Below, piece by piece: positions 30,207-40,160 of a stretch of DNA of 64,000 nucleotides (position 1 is its first letter; the number at the start of each line of letters is the position of its first letter). The DNA is from Rhodobacteraceae bacterium D3-12. GTDB taxonomy: Bacteria; Pseudomonadota; Alphaproteobacteria; Rhodobacterales; Rhodobacteraceae. A program made the translations under genes and the position numbers. The DNA lies in NCBI GenBank assembly GCA_025916135.1, contig CP104793.1:1116001-1180000 (forward strand), read 5' to 3'. The notes beneath the pieces were generated by a model. It made no database searches and had not been told where the DNA came from. It saw only the letters and a list, made by a program, of their open reading frames with translations.

Positions 30207-30914
30207 TCAGCCGGTGATCCGGTCCAGAAGTGCGGCCAGCCCGGCGGGGTCGGCAAAGAAGGGTGAATGGCCCGTGGGCATGGAAAACACGTCTTCCTGT
30301 GGCCAGTCAGCCGTCATGGTGACCTGATGTTCTGGCGGGATCGTTTGATCATCGGTGCAGCGGATATAGCTGCGCGGCACGGAGCGGTATGCGGCCCCCA
30401 GCGGACAGGGTGTTGTCTGGGGCAGGATCGCCTGTGCACAGAGGCGCGTGTTAGCATAGGCGGTCGTGCCGTCGGGGCAATCGTGGTAGAAGGCTTTTTC
30501 GGTCTGTGTCGGGTCGATACGAAAGCTGGCGCGGTCTTCGGAGCGGATGATCGCGGGCAAAAGCGGCTGATAGGGGGCCTGTTTGCGCATATCGGCCAGC
30601 GTCAGATCGCCGTGGGGCACATAGGCGCAGAGATAGACCAGCCGCGCGATCTTGTCCGGGGCCTGTTCGGCGGCGAGTGAGATCGGATAGCCCGCCATAG
30701 AGTGGCCGACCAGAGTGACGGGCGTGTCGATCGCGGCGAGGATCGCATCGGTATAGGACTGCAACGTGATGTCAGAGATCGGGGTGAGGTCTCCGCCATG
30801 GCCGGGCAGGTCAATCGCGCGGGCCGAGTGGCCAAGCGCGTCGAGCGCCGGAACAAGGTCGCGCCAGCACCAAGCGCCGTGACAGGAGCCATGAATCAAC
30901 AGAAAATCGGTCAT
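30207..30914 (-). CDS. Alpha/beta hydrolase (methylesterase/hydroxynitrile-lyase-like)
   Basis: This is a 235-residue hydrolase with LLIHGSCHGAWCWRDL (oxyanion region), the nucleophile elbow VGHSMAGYPISLA, an acid in YIRCTDDQTIPP and the His in PTGHSPFFADP. The HGSCHGAWCW start is typical of the plant MES/HNL-like branch that bacteria also carry. It forms a probable minus-strand run with pcaD and the PACE protein upstream. The substrate is unassigned. Confidence 0.87.
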   Translation of the reverse strand: MTDFLLIHGSCHGAWCWRDLVPALDALGHSARAIDLPGHGGDLTPISDITLQSYTDAILAAIDTPVTLVGHSMAGYPISLAAEQAPDKIARLVYLCAYVPHGDLTLADMRKQAPYQPLLPAIIRSEDRASFRIDPTQTEKAFYHDCPDGTTAYANTRLCAQAILPQTTPCPLGAAYRSVPRSYIRCTDDQTIPPEHQVTMTADWPQEDVFSMPTGHSPFFADPAGLAALLDRITG

Positions 30915-30982
30915 CTTTTCACTTCGCGATAAACGTTATGCGGGATCATGACGTAAGGTAAACAACTTTGCAACGCGACACA

Positions 30983-31801
30983 TTAGGCGCCGGACGGCGG
31001 TGTTTCGGTTGCGCCGATATGGCCGGTATCGCGCAGGAAATCGGTGAGCGCGGCGGCGAAAGCGGCTGGTTGATCGACGCAAGGCAGGTGTCCGGCGCGG
31101 CGGATCAGCTGGAAGCGGGAGCCGGGGATCAGGTTTGTGGTTTCGCGCACGAGGTCGGGCGGGGTGGCGCCATCTTCGCTTGCTGCGATGCCGAGCGTTG
31201 GCAGGCGCAGGCCCGATGTGGGGGTGTAGAAATCGGTGCCGGAAATGGCGGCCATGGCCCCGCAGTAGCCTTCGGTCGGCTGGCGGGTGAACATGTCGCG
31301 CCAATGTTGCAGATCGCCCGAGCGGCGGAAATCACGCGAGAACCAGCGCTCCATCGTGGCGTCGGCAATGGCGTCGATCCCCTTGGCGCGGACGGTGGCG
31401 ATACGGTCGTCCCACATGCTGGCGAGGCCGATCTTGGCCGCCGTGTTCGACAGCACCAAAGCGCGGATCAGATCGAGCCGTTTGACGGCGAGCCCCTGTG
31501 CGATCATGCCGCCAATCGACAGGCCGACAAAGGCGCAATCGGTGATTGCGAGGTGATCGAGGAGCGCTTCGGCGTCGCGCACCAGCGTGCCCATCGCATA
31601 GGGGGCAGGCGGACAGGACGAGCCGCCATGCCCGCGCATGTCATAGCGCAGGATGCGCAGCCCTGCCGGTAGCAGCGGCAGAACCGCATCCCAGAGCGAA
31701 AGGTCAGTGCCGAGAGAGTTGGAGAAGACGATGGTGGGTCCGCTCTCGGCCCCGTCGAGGCGATAGTGCAGCGTCACATCGGCGAGGTCGAGCAGGGGCA
31801 T
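30983..31801 (-). CDS. pcaD: 3-oxoadipate enol-lactonase-like alpha/beta hydrolase
   Basis: This is a 272-residue hydrolase. It shows IVFSNSLGTDLSLWD, RYDMRGHGGSS, the nucleophile elbow FVGLSIGGMIAQGLAV, and the acid/His region RRAGHLPCVDQP. GLSIGGMIAQ and the NSLGTD start are characteristic of PcaD, which hydrolyses 3-oxoadipate enol-lactone in the beta-ketoadipate pathway. No other pca gene is nearby, so the precise role is less certain than the family. The PACE gene lies 49 bp upstream, same strand. Confidence 0.78.
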   Translation of the reverse strand: MPLLDLADVTLHYRLDGAESGPTIVFSNSLGTDLSLWDAVLPLLPAGLRILRYDMRGHGGSSCPPAPYAMGTLVRDAEALLDHLAITDCAFVGLSIGGMIAQGLAVKRLDLIRALVLSNTAAKIGLASMWDDRIATVRAKGIDAIADATMERWFSRDFRRSGDLQHWRDMFTRQPTEGYCGAMAAISGTDFYTPTSGLRLPTLGIAASEDGATPPDLVRETTNLIPGSRFQLIRRAGHLPCVDQPAAFAAALTDFLRDTGHIGATETPPSGA

Positions 31802-31850
31802 GGGTGGGGGTCCTTGGGGTCGGTTAGGTCAGTCAGTCGGATCAGTCGGA

Positions 31851-32282
31851 TCAGTCGATGGTGCCATGCGGGGCGGGCAGGGGAAAGAGCAGGTCGTAGC
31901 CCCAGTTAAACCCCAGTGCATAGAAGAAATAGAAGGCCGTGAAGGAGAGGTCCATCACCAGCGCGTCGATCCATGAAAGGTCAAGTGACCACATGATAAA
32001 CGGCAGCAGCACCAGCATCAGACCGATTTCAAACAGCGCAGCATGCAGCACACGGATGCGCGGGGTTTTGCGCACGTCGCCGCGAATGCGCAGCATGGCG
32101 TGATCAAAGCCTAGGTTGAACTGATAGGTCCAGATCGTCGCCAGAGTGGCGCTGACCAAAGCGACGACGCCGATATCGCCAAGCGGGTGGGCAAACACCC
32201 AAGAGGCCAGTGGCGTCACGATCGCGAGGCCGATCAGTTCAAAGGAAATAGCGTGACGAAGGCGGTCGTTGCGGCTGCGCAT
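31851..32282 (-). CDS. PACE-family small multidrug efflux protein
   Basis: This is a 143-residue protein with four hydrophobic helices arranged as two repeats (FELIGLAIVTPLASWVF, GVVALVSATLATIWTYQFN, LHAALFEIGLMLVLLPFIMW, DALVMDLSFTAFYFFYALGF). This is the duplicated topology of proteobacterial antimicrobial-compound efflux proteins (AceI-like, chlorhexidine/polyamine). The start at 32282 (MRSRNDRLRHAIS) follows AGGGA; 32330 would add an unlikely leader. It precedes pcaD. Confidence 0.88.
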   Translation of the reverse strand: MRSRNDRLRHAISFELIGLAIVTPLASWVFAHPLGDIGVVALVSATLATIWTYQFNLGFDHAMLRIRGDVRKTPRIRVLHAALFEIGLMLVLLPFIMWSLDLSWIDALVMDLSFTAFYFFYALGFNWGYDLLFPLPAPHGTID

Positions 32283-32508
32283 GGGGCGTCCCTGTTCGTA
32301 ATGTCGGGTCGTCCCGAGGTGCAGTCCCAAGGCCCGGGGTTCGGGGCTGGGGAAGAAGGCTCTGGGAGAGGTCGTCCTCTCTTGGGGCTCAAGATAGGGC
32401 CACAGGCGGGCGGGTCAAGGTGGATGATCGCTCAATGTGCCCGTGCAGCGGGGCTGCGGCGAGTGCGTGGCGGCGTGATGGGGGGGCTTGCCGTGTGTTT
32501 GCGCGACC

Positions 32509-34142
32509 TCAGGCCGCGGCGGTTGCGCGTTTGTGGTCTGCCTTGATCATGTCGGCGCATTTTTCGCCGATCATGATGGTCGGCGCGTTGGTGTTGCCCG
32601 AGACCAGCATCGGCATGACCGACGCATCGGCAACGCGCAGCCCGTCCACGCCGCGCACCTTGAGCGCGGGATCGACCACCGCCATATCATCGCCCCCCAT
32701 TTTGCAGGTGCCGACCGGGTGATAGACCGTGTCGGCGCGATCACGGATGGTGTGTTCCCAGTCGGCATCGCTCATCGCGTCATGCAGGCCAAACAGCTCT
32801 TTGTGGATGTATTTTCGCATCGCCGGGGCCTGCATGATCTGCCTTGTTTTCTTGGCCCCTTTGACCATGATATCAAGGTCGCGATCATCCGACAGGAAGC
32901 GCGGATCAATGCCCGGATCGGCCAGCGGATCGGCCGAGTGCAAGAACACCTCGCCACGGGAATAGGGGCGCAGGTTGCAGACATGGCAGGAATAGCCGTG
33001 ACCGAGGTGCAGTTTCCGGGCGTGGTCATCCACCACCGAAATCACGAAGTGGGTTTGCAGATCGGCGCGCGCGACATCGGCGCTGGATTTAAAGAAACTG
33101 CCCGCCTCGGCGATGGTGGAGGCCACCATGGAGTTGCCGTGCTTGCGCCATTTGACAATCTCGGAGATCAATTTGCCCGTGGCGCGCAGGCCGATGCCGA
33201 TGTTGTCTGTGTCCTTGGTTTTATAGCCGAGCACATAGTCGAGGTGGTCCTGTAAGTTTTGCCCGACGCCTTGCAGATCATGCACCACGTCGATCCCGTG
33301 GCGTTTGAGGTCATGGGCCCGTCCGATCCCCGAGAGCATGAGCAATTGCGGCGATTGGAACGCGCCGGAGGCGATGATCACCTCATGCGTGGCGCGCACT
33401 TGCTGGGTTTCCTTGCCTTGGCGATAGGCGACGCCCACGGCGCGTTTGCCCTCAAACAGGATTTTCGTCGCGCGTGCCTTGGTGATGACGGTGAGGTTGG
33501 CGCGGCTTTTCATCACCGGATGAAGGTAGGCCGCCGCCGCCGAGCAGCGTTCGCCGTTCTTTTCGGGCGAATGGAAGATGCTGCTTTGGAACAGCCCCGC
33601 GCCTTGGTTGTTGCCGGTGTTGAAATCCTCGGTCTCGCGGATCTGAAGCTGGGTGTTGGCTTCGACAAAGGCGCGCGAGATCGGGCGGGGGGCTTTTTGG
33701 TTCGAGACATGCAGCGGGCCGCTGTCGCCGTGAAACGCATCACCGCCGTTAACGTTGTTTTCCGCGCGTTTGAAATAGGGCAGCACATCGTCCCAGCCCC
33801 AGCCGGTGCAGCCCGCTTGCGCCCAGCCGTCGTAGTCTTCTTTCTGGCCGCGAATATAGAGCATGGCGTTGATCGCCGAGGACCGCCGAGCGCGCGTCCG
33901 CGCGGCTGATAGCCCTGACGCCCGTTTAAGCCGGGTTGCGGCACCGTTTTGAAGGCCCAATTGTTGATTTTGCCATAGCCGGGCAGCATGGCCACCACCC
34001 CCAAGGGCGCACGGATCAGGATATCCTTGCTCGCGCCGCCCGCTTCGAGAAGGCAGACCTTGATCTTGGGGTCTTCGGAGAGCCGGGAGGCGATGGTGGC
34101 CCCGGCCGATCCGCCGCCGACGATGACATAGTCAAACTGCAT
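32509..34142 (-). CDS. GMC-family FAD oxidoreductase (choline/alcohol dehydrogenase-like), split by one indel
   Basis: The two frames join if one base is restored near 33882 (expected AA), changing RALGGPRRS into RALGGSSAINAMLYIRG. The protein is then about 544 residues, the usual length. The N-terminus has the FAD motif DYVIVGGGSAGATIASRLSE. The C-terminus has HPVGTCKMGG, a His-Asn pair region, and DASVMPMLVSGNTNAPTIMI. Family members oxidise alcohols, choline or polyethylene glycols. The start at 34142 follows GAGGAGA. The substrate is unassigned. Confidence 0.87.
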
Positions 34143-34200
34143 GTGTGTTCTCCTCGGATCGGATCGGGGCGGGGCGGATTGGGGCGGTGGCCGGTTTGGC

Positions 34201-35397
34201 TTAATCCTCGTTGTTCAGCACCATATGCACCATGATCTGTCCGTGATCCGAGGCGAGTTTGTTATAGGGCGCCTCGTCGTGCGATCCGTCTGTCAGGTGG
34301 TCATTGAAAACGCTGAAATATTCCATGTCACCGATTTTCTTGTCGTAATCGGGGTGGAAATGGCGCGAGACATAGATTTGGTCGATGCTTTCATAGACGC
34401 CGCCAAAGGCCGAGGTATAGACCATGTCGCGCAGGGATTTGCGCACGAAGAGTTTTTCGGTTGAATGCAGGCGGACGCGGTGGACCTGTTCGGTGATATG
34501 TTCGTTTTCCTGCCGCGTGTAGCGGTCTTGGGCGTGATTTGCGTCGTGGCGCAACATCCATGAGTAGTTCTTGAACGGCAGCTCACCGGCGATGATTTCC
34601 GAGCTGACCGCATGTTCGCCATCGTTGAAATCGCCCATGACCATGACGGGACGCCCGAGATCAAGCTCGGCCAGAATTTCGCGGCGCAGCACCCAAGCTT
34701 CGGCCATGCGGCGCAGGGCGGCGCGCAACGAGCCCATGGCGCGGCCCGCCGCGTCATAGGAGACGAGGTTTTCCTCGGGCGCGAAATCGGCGCCTTTGGG
34801 GCGGATATGTTCGCCGAGTTTGGATTTCAGGTGGCAGTTGAAGACGGTCACAACCTCGCCGCCCACCGGGATGCGCGCCTTGAGGACGGGGCGCGAGAGG
34901 CGGGTGACGGTGTAATGCCCGGCATCGCCGCCGCCGAGTTCCTGCAAGGGGATCGCCAGCGGGGTGTCGAGGTCTTGCAGCACCTCGGGCGGGTCGACAA
35001 AGCCGAAGCGCGAGACGATGGCGAGGCCGGGGCGGCGGTGCCCCGGTGCGCCGTCGTTCACATTGGGGGCAAAGGCGAGTGCGGCGTCGCGGTAGCCTTC
35101 GTATGCCAATTTGCGAAAGATCGCTTTCTTGCGGTATTTCTTGGTCGCGTCGGGCAGGGTGGCATCATTGAGCGACGCGCCGCGCCGGTCGGCTTCGTCG
35201 AGCACATCGCGCAGGGCCTCTTCTTCGAAGATTTCCTGAAAGCCGATGATGTCGGCGTCGAGGGTGATGACCTGCTCGGCCATCCAGTCTTTCTTCCAGG
35301 CGTATTCCTCAGGGGTGTAGTGGAGGAATTCGTAGAATTCCTTGTCCGCGCCGATGAGGTTTTTGACGTTGAAAGAGGCGATGGTGAAACGGGTCAT
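34201..35397 (-). CDS. Endonuclease/exonuclease/phosphatase-family protein
   Basis: This is a 398-residue EEP-fold enzyme with the catalytic order ASFNVKNL (Asn), IIGFQEIFEEE (Glu), VFNCHLKSKL, VMGDFNDGEH (Asp/Asn) and ASDHGQIMV (terminal His). These are Mg2+-dependent phosphodiesterases; members cut DNA, phospholipids or phosphate esters. There is no signal peptide, so it is probably cytoplasmic. The start follows AAGAGA. It is 58 bp downstream of nothing on its strand but precedes the GMC oxidoreductase. Confidence 0.87.
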   Translation of the reverse strand: MTRFTIASFNVKNLIGADKEFYEFLHYTPEEYAWKKDWMAEQVITLDADIIGFQEIFEEEALRDVLDEADRRGASLNDATLPDATKKYRKKAIFRKLAYEGYRDAALAFAPNVNDGAPGHRRPGLAIVSRFGFVDPPEVLQDLDTPLAIPLQELGGGDAGHYTVTRLSRPVLKARIPVGGEVVTVFNCHLKSKLGEHIRPKGADFAPEENLVSYDAAGRAMGSLRAALRRMAEAWVLRREILAELDLGRPVMVMGDFNDGEHAVSSEIIAGELPFKNYSWMLRHDANHAQDRYTRQENEHITEQVHRVRLHSTEKLFVRKSLRDMVYTSAFGGVYESIDQIYVSRHFHPDYDKKIGDMEYFSVFNDHLTDGSHDEAPYNKLASDHGQIMVHMVLNNED

Positions 35398-35559
35398 TTG
35401 GCGGTCTCTTTTGAGGGGCGTGATCTTATGGAGTGCTTCCGCACGCTTTTATTCAGCAAGGGGCGAGGTGACGTTTCCGGTTTTGAGCGTGGCGCGGGTG
35501 GTTGGGACGCGGGATTATTGTGCTGAGAGGCACCGCAAGGGTGCCTGTTCGAGGGTAAT

Positions 35560-35633
35560 GTGAGTCTTGATCCTGTCAAGAACAAGCCGCCGGGGGCGGG
35601 GCCTGCGGCCTCCTTGACAGGGGCAAGACTCAC
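35560..35633 (-). terminator. Long inverted repeat at the end of the dehydratase gene
   Basis: The 21-base arms GTGAGTCTTGATCCTGTCAAG (35560-35580) and its near-complement (35613-35633) match at 19 of 21 positions, around a 32-base GC-rich loop. The right arm overlaps the dehydratase stop codon (35630-35632). A second small hairpin, GGCACC-GCAAG-GGTGCC, sits at 35529-35545. It could terminate or stabilise the HAD-hydrolase-dehydratase transcript. Confidence 0.5.
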
Positions 35634-36603
35634 GCGCTCAGAGTGGTCAGCGCACGGGCGAAGAGCGTGGGGTCGACATTGCCGCCAGTGGCGACGGCAA
35701 TGACCGTATCCGAGGCGATTTCATCGCCGTGGAACAGCGCGGCGGCGAGGGAGGCCGCGCCACCGGGTTCAAGCACGATCTTGAGGCGCAGGAAGGCCAG
35801 CGCCATGGCGCGCAGGAGCTCGTCATCCGTCACAACAAGGCCGGAGCCGCAGAGCTGTTTCATGATGGGAAAGGTGTTTTCGCCCGGAGAGGGCGTGAGG
35901 ATGGCGTCGGCCATGCCCCCTGCTTCGGCGGCGTTTGTTTCGCGCGTTCCGGAGACCAATGAGCGGGCGACATCGTCAAAGCCTTGGGGTTCGACCGGGC
36001 GGACGCGCATCTCTGGCGCATCAGCGGCCAGCGCCAAGGCGACGCCGGAGGTCAGCCCGCCGCCGCCGCAGTTGACCAGCACCTCGGCTTTGCTCACGTT
36101 CAGGTCATGCGCCTGTGCTGCGATCTCAAGGCCGCAGGTGCCTTGGCCGGCGATGACCTCGGGCGAGTTGTAGGGGTGGATCAGGGTGAGGCCGCGGGCT
36201 TCGGCGAGCGCGGCGCCAATCTCTTCGCGGCTGTCTTTGCCGCGCTCATAGAGCACGACTTCGGCCCCCAAGGCGCGGGTGTTGTCGATTTTGAGCTGTG
36301 GCGCGTCCGAGGGCATGACGATCACGGAGGGGGCGTTATGCAGGGTGGCGGCATGGGCGACACCTTGGGCGTGATTGCCCGAGGAAAAGGCGATGACGCC
36401 GCGCGCGCGGGTTTCGGGGTCAAGGGCCGAGAGCGCCGACCAGCCGCCGCGAAATTTGAAGCTGCCGGTGTGTTGCAGGCATTCGGGTTTAACGAGGATG
36501 CGCTTGCCCGCGATGTCGTCAAGGAAGGGCGAAGAGAGCAGCGGGGTGCGCCGAGCGTGGCCCGGAGCCTGGCGGCGGCGGCGCGGATCATGTCGATATT
36601 CAT
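35630..36603 (-). CDS. Threonine/serine dehydratase-like PLP enzyme, split by one indel
   Basis: The frames join at about 36550 by adding one base, giving about 324 residues: MNIDMIRAAAARLRATLG, then TPLLSSPFLDDIAGKRIL, QHTGSFKFRGGWSALSAL (PLP lysine in SFKFRGG), SSGNHAQGVAHAA, and the phosphate loop VNCGGGGLTSGVAL. It is a fold-type II PLP lyase, either threonine/serine dehydratase or a close relative such as a hydroxyectoine-type dehydratase. ATG 36603 overlaps the upstream hydrolase stop (ATGA), indicating translational coupling. Confidence 0.87.
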
Positions 36604-37424
36604 GTCAATTGGTCCAGCCATTGCGTGAGGGCGGCGAGGCTTGCCGCTTCGTCGAGGTAGGGGATATGGCCGCGATCGGGGATGGTGGCGGCGATCATGT
36701 CGGGGCGGCGGCGCTGCATTTCCTCAAACGTGCTTGGCATAAGGATGTCGGAGTTTTCACCGCGCAGGGCACAAAGCGGCAGGCCCGCGAGCGCATCAAA
36801 CAGCGGCCAAAGATCGGGCAGGGGCGCGCCGCGGGTGGCCAGAACGGGCGTGCGCAGGGCGGGGTCATAGGTGATTTTGAGGCCCTCGGGCGTTTCGGTG
36901 TAGAGCCGCATCACCTCTTGGCGGTAGCGGTTTGGCGGCACGTTGGCGAAGCCGCGCACCACGTCGGGCCAGACCGCGAGCAGCGCGTCATGGGTTTTAT
37001 GCGACGGGTTGCGCCCGATATAGTCATAGATGGATTCAAGCCCCTTGGGGTCAATCTCGGGGCCGACATCATTGAGAGCGACGCCGATCAGCCGGTCATG
37101 GGCCAGCGCCGCGAGCGTCATGGCGATCATGCCGCCGCGCGAGGTGCCAAGGATGGCCGCTTTTGCAAGTCCGAGGTGGTCGAGCAGTTCGAGCGCATCG
37201 CGCGCCTCGGTCGGGACGTCATAGGTGGCGGGGTCGGCGTGATCGGACTGTCCGCGGCCGCGATAATCGAGCCGGATCAGGCGCACACGATCGCCAATAT
37301 GCGGCGCGAGGAAGTCGAAGTCGCGCCCGTTGCGGGTAAGGCCCGAGAGGCAGAGCAACGGTGCACCGGTGCCCTCGTCTGTAAAATGCAGGGAGATCCC
37401 GTCAGAACTGGTAAAACGCGGCAA
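36600..37424 (-). CDS. Alpha/beta hydrolase
   Basis: This is a 274-residue hydrolase starting at TTG 37424 (PRFTSSDGISLHFTDEG). It has LLCLSGLTRNGRDFDFL, RLDYRGRGQSDH, the nucleophile elbow AILGTSRGGMIAM and the His of ATIPDRGHIPYLDE. GTSRGG is typical of a group of small esterases/hydrolases of unknown substrate. It sits between the HAD gene (1 bp gap) and the dehydratase (4-bp ATGA overlap), so the three are one operon. Confidence 0.85.
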   Translation of the reverse strand: MPRFTSSDGISLHFTDEGTGAPLLCLSGLTRNGRDFDFLAPHIGDRVRLIRLDYRGRGQSDHADPATYDVPTEARDALELLDHLGLAKAAILGTSRGGMIAMTLAALAHDRLIGVALNDVGPEIDPKGLESIYDYIGRNPSHKTHDALLAVWPDVVRGFANVPPNRYRQEVMRLYTETPEGLKITYDPALRTPVLATRGAPLPDLWPLFDALAGLPLCALRGENSDILMPSTFEEMQRRRPDMIAATIPDRGHIPYLDEAASLAALTQWLDQLT

Positions 37425-37425
37425 T

Positions 37426-38108
37426 CTAGCCTCCGATCAGGTCGGGAATAGCAGTGAGGTTTTTCAGGATGTGATGGGGTTTGCCGGGCAGGCGGTCCAT
37501 CGGGTCGGCGGCGCGGTTGACCCATGCCGTGGTGAAGCCATAGGCCGAAGCGCAAGACGCGTCCCAACCGTTGGAGGAGACAAAGAGGACCTCGTGGCGA
37601 CCACAGGAAAAGCGTTTGGGCACCATGTCATAGACCGCATCGGCGGGTTTGAAGACGCCGACGCTTTCGACCGAGAGCACATCGTCGAGATCATCGCCGA
37701 TGCCAGCCGATTTCACCGCGCCGTCAAGCATGTCGGGCGACCCGTTGGAGAGGATCGCGGTGCTGATGCCACGTTCCTTGAGGGTTTTGAGCATTTCGGG
37801 ACCTCGGGGAAGGCGGTGAGTTCCCAGTAAAGCTGTAGCAGGCGCTCGCGCAGGGCGGTGTCATCGAGGCGGCAGGCCTCCATCGCCCAGTCGAGCGCGT
37901 CTTTGGTGACGCTCCAGAAATCGGTGTGATCGCCGGTGACCGCCCTGAGCCAAGTGTATTGCAGCTGTTTGGAGCGCCAATGGGCGGCGAGATCGGGCCA
38001 GACGCGCATCAGGGTTTCGGCGCCGGGTTCGGCGGCGGCTTCGCGCGCGGCGGCGGTGACGTCGAACAAGGTGCCATAGGCATCGAATACGGCGGTTTTA
38101 ATAGGCAT
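37426..38108 (-). CDS. Haloacid dehalogenase type II (HAD), split by one indel
   Basis: The frames join if one base is added to the GGG run at 37798-37800, giving about 227 residues, the usual L-2-haloacid dehalogenase size. Motifs are TAVFDAYGTLFDVTAAA (nucleophile Asp), AILSNGSPDML, SVFKP-like ESVGVFKPADAVYD and FVSSNGWDASCASAYGF. The start is ATG 38108 (MPIKTAVFDAY). It leads an operon with an alpha/beta hydrolase and a PLP dehydratase. It could dehalogenate 2-haloacids or act on another short acid. Confidence 0.87.
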
Positions 38109-38333
38109 GGTGTCCCCCGTGTCCTTCGGATTGTTGCCTGAGCAGCGTGGCACGGGGAGGGCGCGGTGGAAAGGGCAAAACGGGGTGCATTGATGTTTAC
38201 AGTGTGGCGGAAAAAGCGGCGGTTCGCATCACCGGTTTGCATCACCGGGATGGCACGGTTAGGGTGCGCAGTTTGTCACTTGGGGTGCAGGAGGCACGAA
38301 CCGGGGCAGGATTGAAAAATGAAAGGCGCAGAG

Positions 38334-38762
38334 ATGGCCGAGATCAAGCAAGGCGACACCGTTCGTATCCACTATACCGGGACACTGGCTGATGGCAGCG
38401 TGTTCGACAGTTCCGAGGGGCGCGACCCGCTCGAGTTTACCTATGGCGAGGGTCAGGTGATTCCGGGTCTGGAAAAGGGCATGGAAGGCATGACGCAGGG
38501 CGACAAGCGGGTGATCGTGGCGGTTGCAGATGAGGCTTATGGCCCGGTGCATGAAGAAGCGCGCCAGCCGGTGCCGCGCGGTGATCTGCCGGACGAGATT
38601 CCGCTTGAGCTTGGCACGCAGGTGCAGGCGCAGGCGCAAGACGGTCAGGTGATGACATTGACCATCGTTGAGGTGAGCGAGAGCCATGTGGTGCTGGACG
38701 CCAATCACCCGCTGGCCGGGAAAGACCTTACCTTTGATATCGAGCTTGTCTCGGTCGGGTGA
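38334..38762 (+). CDS. FKBP-type peptidyl-prolyl isomerase (SlyD-like)
   Basis: This is a 142-residue FKBP with an inserted IF domain as in SlyD. It shows AEIKQGDTVRIHYTGTLADG, VFDSSEGRDPLEFTYGEGQVIPGLEKGME (spanning the active site), then an insert-in-flap region and HVVLDANHPLAGKDLTFDIEL. It catalyses prolyl isomerisation and may act as chaperone. There is no His-rich tail, so nickel handling is unlikely. ATG 38334 matches family starts; ATG 38319 is in frame and possible. Confidence 0.9.
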   Translation: MAEIKQGDTVRIHYTGTLADGSVFDSSEGRDPLEFTYGEGQVIPGLEKGMEGMTQGDKRVIVAVADEAYGPVHEEARQPVPRGDLPDEIPLELGTQVQAQAQDGQVMTLTIVEVSESHVVLDANHPLAGKDLTFDIELVSVG

Positions 38763-39020
38763 TCTGATGGAGACGCCTTGCGGCGTCGCTGGATAAGCTT
38801 GTCCCGGCTTTGGCCGGGGCAAGCGGTTTGCTGCGATCAACCGGCGGCGCGGCTATATGCGCTGGCTTTGTGTTGCGGGGTGGTTGGTGTGCGCGTTGGT
38901 CCTGACAGCAAGGTTGGGGCCAAGAGCGGGGTTGGGCGTGCTCTGTGCTGGTTGTGAGTGGCGGGGGAACCTGACACGTCGCCGGCAAAGGTGGGGCTAG
39001 CTCCCGAGCGCGGGTTGAAT

Positions 39021-39070
39021 TGGGGGCCAGCCCCCAAGCCCCCGGGATACTTCCAGTCAGATGAAAAGCG
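39021..39070 (+). repeat. Dispersed palindromic repeat, copy B
   Basis: TGGGGGCCAGCCCCC, then CCCCCGGGATACTTCCAGTCAGATGAA, lies between the convergent FKBP and quinone-reductase genes. It shares the GGGATA-T(T/C)-CAGTCAGATGAA core and preceding G/C hairpin with copies at 11841-11930 and 59751-59850. The 318-bp gap 38763-39081 holds nothing else recognised except a small GACGCC-TTGC-GGCGTC hairpin at 38772-38787. Confidence 0.75.
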
Positions 39071-39081
39071 TGCCGCGTGCT

Positions 39082-40074
39082 TTAGCTGCAATCGAGCAGG
39101 ATGGCGCCGTGGCGGCCTGCGGCTTCGACGGCGATGTGGGCTTTGGCACAGTCGGCGAGCGGGTAGGTGGCGTGCAGGCGCGAGATGAGCGCGCCATCGT
39201 TGAGGGCGGCGTGGAGTTGCGCGATACGCTTTTGCCGTTCGATCAGCGGCAGGATGTAGATCAGCGTGATATCGAGTTTGAGGGCTTTGAACAGCATCGG
39301 GCCAAACGGCATTTCGGGCGCCATATCGACGGCGGAGCCATAGGCGGCGATGGTTGATAGCGGCGCCATGACATCGGCCAAGAGAGCGAAGTTGGCGCCG
39401 AGTTCGCATTCGATTGCGCGGTCTATGGGCTTGTCGTTGTTTGCGGCGAGGATGTCGGCGGCGAGGTTGGGGGCGCGGTAGTCGAGCACCGTTTCGGCAC
39501 CGGCGGCGAGGCTGTCGGATGTGGACTGGCCGGGGGAGGCGGTGGCGATGACCGTTGCGCCGCCCCAGACGGCCAGTTGGATTGCAAGGTGGCCGACCGA
39601 GCCGCCGCCACCGGAAACGAGCAGGGTTTTGCCAGCAATGTCACCGCCGCCGAACACCGCCTGTGCGGCGGTGAGGCCGGGGATGCCCAAGGTGGCGCCT
39701 GTCTCAAGGCTGGCGATGTCCGGCAGGGGGACCGCTTGCTCCGAGGGCAGGGTGATATGGCTGGCGGCGGTGCCGAAGGGGCGTTGCCATTGGCCGTTCC
39801 AGAGCCAGACACGGGTGCCAATGCGCGCGCTGTCGACGCCATCGCCGACGGCTTCGATCACGCCGGCGCCATCGGAATGGGGGATGATCTGGGGGAAGGC
39901 CGGTTTGGTGACGCCGGGGCGCGTTCCGGCGCGGGCTTTGACGTCCGAGGGATTCACGCCCGAGAAGGCGAGGCGGACCAGAACCTCGCCCGCGGCGGGG
40001 GCGGGGGTGGGCTGCTCCGAGAGGCTCAGCACATCGGCGGCGGGGCCGAAGCGGTCATAGGTTATGGCGCGCAT
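39082..40074 (-). CDS. NADPH:quinone reductase-like MDR oxidoreductase
   Basis: This is a 330-residue member of the quinone reductase/zeta-crystallin family without zinc ligands. It has MRAITYDRFGPAADVLSLSE, HSDGAGVIEAVGDGV, GIPGLTAAQAVFGGG, and the nucleotide loop TLLVSGGGGSVGHLAIQLAVWGG (around residues 150-172). The start follows GAGGAGA. Family members reduce quinones or enones with NADPH. It ends next to repeat copy B. Confidence 0.9.
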   Translation of the reverse strand: MRAITYDRFGPAADVLSLSEQPTPAPAAGEVLVRLAFSGVNPSDVKARAGTRPGVTKPAFPQIIPHSDGAGVIEAVGDGVDSARIGTRVWLWNGQWQRPFGTAASHITLPSEQAVPLPDIASLETGATLGIPGLTAAQAVFGGGDIAGKTLLVSGGGGSVGHLAIQLAVWGGATVIATASPGQSTSDSLAAGAETVLDYRAPNLAADILAANNDKPIDRAIECELGANFALLADVMAPLSTIAAYGSAVDMAPEMPFGPMLFKALKLDITLIYILPLIERQKRIAQLHAALNDGALISRLHATYPLADCAKAHIAVEAAGRHGAILLDCS

Positions 40075-40160
40075 GGGGCGGCTCTCCTCTGGGGGTGGGA
40101 TGGGGTTTTATGCGTGGCCGAGGGGGTCGGACGTGTGGGCATGAGCGGTGCTTGCAGGGA

